64,000 nucleotides of DNA from Acidovorax sp. CF316 (GTDB taxonomy: Bacteria > Pseudomonadota > Gammaproteobacteria > Burkholderiales > Burkholderiaceae_C), in assembly GCF_000276605.1 (NCBI RefSeq), contig NZ_AKJX01000111.1, positions 1 through 64,000 on the forward strand. Direction: 5' to 3'. Position 1 is the first letter of the stretch; each line of letters begins with the position of its first letter. Positions 62,687-64,000 of the stretch are shown here, piece by piece. The translations under genes and the position numbers were made by a program. The notes beneath the pieces were generated by a model. The model worked only from the letters and a program-made list of their open reading frames with translations. It was not told the origin of the DNA and did not search any database.

Positions 62687-63508
62687 TCAGTATTCCAGGC
62701 GTTCCGGCCGGATCTCCTGCAGGATCGTCGTGGCGATCTCCTCGATCGACTTGGTGGTGGTGGACAGCCAGCGGATGCCCGCGCGGCGCATCATGGCCTC
62801 GGCATCGGCCACCTCGTTGCGGCAGTTGACCAAGTCGGCGTACTTGGAGTTGGGCCGGCGCTCGTTGCGGATCTCGGACAGGCGCTCGGGCTGGATGGTC
62901 AGGCCGAAGATCTTCTTGCGGTGCGGCTCCAGCGCGGGTGGCAGTTGGCGGCGCTCGAAATCCTCGGGGATCAGCGGGTAGTTGGCGGCTTTCATGCCGT
63001 ACTGCATGGCCAGGTAGAGGCTGGTGGGGGTCTTGCCGCTGCGGCTCACGCCCACCAGGATCACGTCGGCACCAGCCAGGTCACGGTTGCTCTGGCCGTC
63101 GTCGTGCGCCAGGCTGAAGTTGATGGCCTCGATGCGGTCGGTGTATTCCTTGCTGCGGCTCACGTCCGAGAAGCGGCCCACGCGGTGGTGGGACTTGATC
63201 CCGAGCTCCTCCTCCAGCGGGTGCACGAAGGTGCCGAACATGTCCAGAAGCATGCCCTTGCAGCCTTCCTGGATGACGCGCAGCACCTCCATGTTGACCA
63301 GCGTGGTGAAGACGATGGGCTTCTTGCCCTCGATCTCGGCCGTGTGGTTGATCTGGCGCACCGTCTGGTGCGCCTTGTCCACGCTGTCGATGAAGGGCAG
63401 GCGCACATGGCGCGGTTTCATCTCGAACTGGGCCAGGATGGCGTTGCCGAAGGTTTCCGCGGTGATGCCGGTGCCGTCCGAGACGAAGAATACGGTGCGC
63501 GTGTGCAT
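62687..63508 (-). CDS. ppsR: PEP synthase regulatory protein (pyruvate,water dikinase kinase/phosphorylase)
   Basis: A 273-residue bifunctional regulator of the DUF299 family. The nucleotide-binding P-loop is GVSRSGKT (residues 153-160); opening [18 protein letters not shown] and the later [24 protein letters not shown] are family hallmarks. It inactivates PEP synthase by ADP-dependent phosphorylation of a threonine and reactivates it by phosphate-dependent removal. ATG 63508 starts exactly at the first domain strand. It is divergent from ppsA, its substrate, across a 247-base gap, the normal proteobacterial arrangement. Confidence 0.95.
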   Translation of the reverse strand: MHTRTVFFVSDGTGITAETFGNAILAQFEMKPRHVRLPFIDSVDKAHQTVRQINHTAEIEGKKPIVFTTLVNMEVLRVIQEGCKGMLLDMFGTFVHPLEEELGIKSHHRVGRFSDVSRSKEYTDRIEAINFSLAHDDGQSNRDLAGADVILVGVSRSGKTPTSLYLAMQYGMKAANYPLIPEDFERRQLPPALEPHRKKIFGLTIQPERLSEIRNERRPNSKYADLVNCRNEVADAEAMMRRAGIRWLSTTTKSIEEIATTILQEIRPERLEY

Positions 63509-63594
63509 GGTGCAGGGTCGTTGGTGGGGGAGTCGTGGTGCCGGGACTACAGGCATCGTAAGCAGGTTCCTGCATGTTCCGGGCGCGGCAGGCC

Positions 63595-63755
63595 TACAAT
63601 TGTGTCAATTATCCAAATTTCTCAACCATGCACGCCGTCGGCACACAACCACAACGACAAAGCCTGATGAGCCTGTGCATGGCCGCTCGCCCCACGGTGC
63701 CCCTTGGTAGGGGCGGGCGCGCAGACGACCCGGTTTCAACTTCTGGAGCTTTCCC
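63595..63755 (+). promoter_or_regulatory. ppsA upstream region with a probable -10 element
   Basis: TACAAT at 63595-63600 is a good -10 element; no clear -35 is seen 17 bases upstream. The leader to the ATG at 63756 has a small hairpin, GCCCCT/AGGGGC (63698-63713). GGAG (63744-63747) is the ribosome-binding site. Confidence 0.35.
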
Positions 63756-64000
63756 ATGTCTGCACTTTTCAGCCCGACCGCCCTGGTCGTACCGTTTGAA
63801 AACCTGAGAATGACCGATGTCGAGTCGGTGGGCGGTAAAAACGCCTCCCTCGGCGAAATGATCTCCCAACTGCCCGAGGGCGTGCGCGTCCCCACCGGCT
63901 TTGCCACCACGGCACACGCCTTCCGCGAATTCCTGGCCCACGACGGCCTGGCCGACAAGATCAGCGCCAAGCTCGCCAGCCTGGACACCGAAGACGTGCG
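63756..64000 (+). CDS. ppsA: Phosphoenolpyruvate synthase, N-terminal fragment (runs off window)
   Basis: The first 81 residues of a long protein that continues past the window end. [36 protein letters not shown] is the usual N-terminus of PEP synthase; [11 protein letters not shown] and [16 protein letters not shown] are signature segments of the nucleotide-binding domain. The enzyme converts pyruvate and ATP to phosphoenolpyruvate, AMP and phosphate for gluconeogenesis. It starts after GGAG at 63744-63747 and is divergent from ppsR, which controls its activity. The full length should be about 790-800 residues. Confidence 0.93.
   Translation, partial: MSALFSPTALVVPFENLRMTDVESVGGKNASLGEMISQLPEGVRVPTGFATTAHAFREFLAHDGLADKISAKLASLDTEDV

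Overview
The window is GC-rich, gene-dense DNA from a betaproteobacterium, most likely a member of the Comamonadaceae (Acidovorax / Alicycliphilus / Diaphorobacter-like). This assignment is inferred from the style of the proteins (VF530 family, ppsR/ppsA pair, ahpC/ahpF, PepSY-DUF3649-DUF3325 iron loci) and the very high GC codon use. No rRNA, tRNA, CRISPR array, insertion sequence or prophage was seen. Both window ends cut genes: comEC lacks its 5' part and ppsA lacks its 3' part.

Layout. 1-3.4 kb: end of comEC, then an overlapping pair encoding a circularly permuted ATP-grasp protein and an alpha-E protein. 3.4-9.7 kb: small metabolic and regulatory genes (LysR, nitrilase, MocR-type PLP regulator, DJ-1/PfpI protein, VF530 protein, LysR, and an alpha/beta-hydrolase that lacks its catalytic serine). 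9.7-17.8 kb: a tripartite RND drug-efflux operon behind a textbook MerR/SoxR-type promoter, then an aldehyde dehydrogenase with its own terminator. 17.8-25 kb: signalling genes (HEAT-like protein, LytS/LytTR-type two-component pair, orphan LuxR, MarR plus GNAT, and a large MHYT-GGDEF diguanylate cyclase).

25-54.9 kb is a large iron and oxidative-stress island. Two consecutive minus-strand operons hold four TonB-dependent siderophore receptors with two PepSY membrane proteins (candidate siderophore reductases), DUF3649, DUF3325, DUF4198 and a small membrane protein. Each operon is preceded by a Fur-box-like sequence and closed by a Rho-independent terminator. Then come bacterioferritin and an FTR1 iron permease, ahpC/ahpF with an OxyR-like site, a catecholate receptor with a periplasmic enterochelin-esterase gene broken by a one-base frameshift, an AraC regulator, and a complete heme-uptake operon (receptor, unknown small protein, hmuS, hmuT, hmuU, hmuV). 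No siderophore biosynthesis genes are present, so the island looks built for using siderophores and heme made by others.

54.9-62 kb is a czc-type metal-efflux operon (czcI, czcC, unknown, czcB, czcA, small His-rich periplasmic protein). A DUF4303 gene follows, and the window ends in the divergent ppsR / ppsA pair.

The strongest candidates for new biology are the SoxR-like promoter with a tiny ORF ahead of the RND pump, the Ser-to-Glu pseudo-hydrolase beside it, the small cysteine-containing protein inside the heme operon, the PepSY/DUF3649/DUF3325 reductase modules, and the homopolymer-linked frameshift in the esterase gene. Coordinates and motifs were read by eye; functional names rest on family knowledge, not on database searches.
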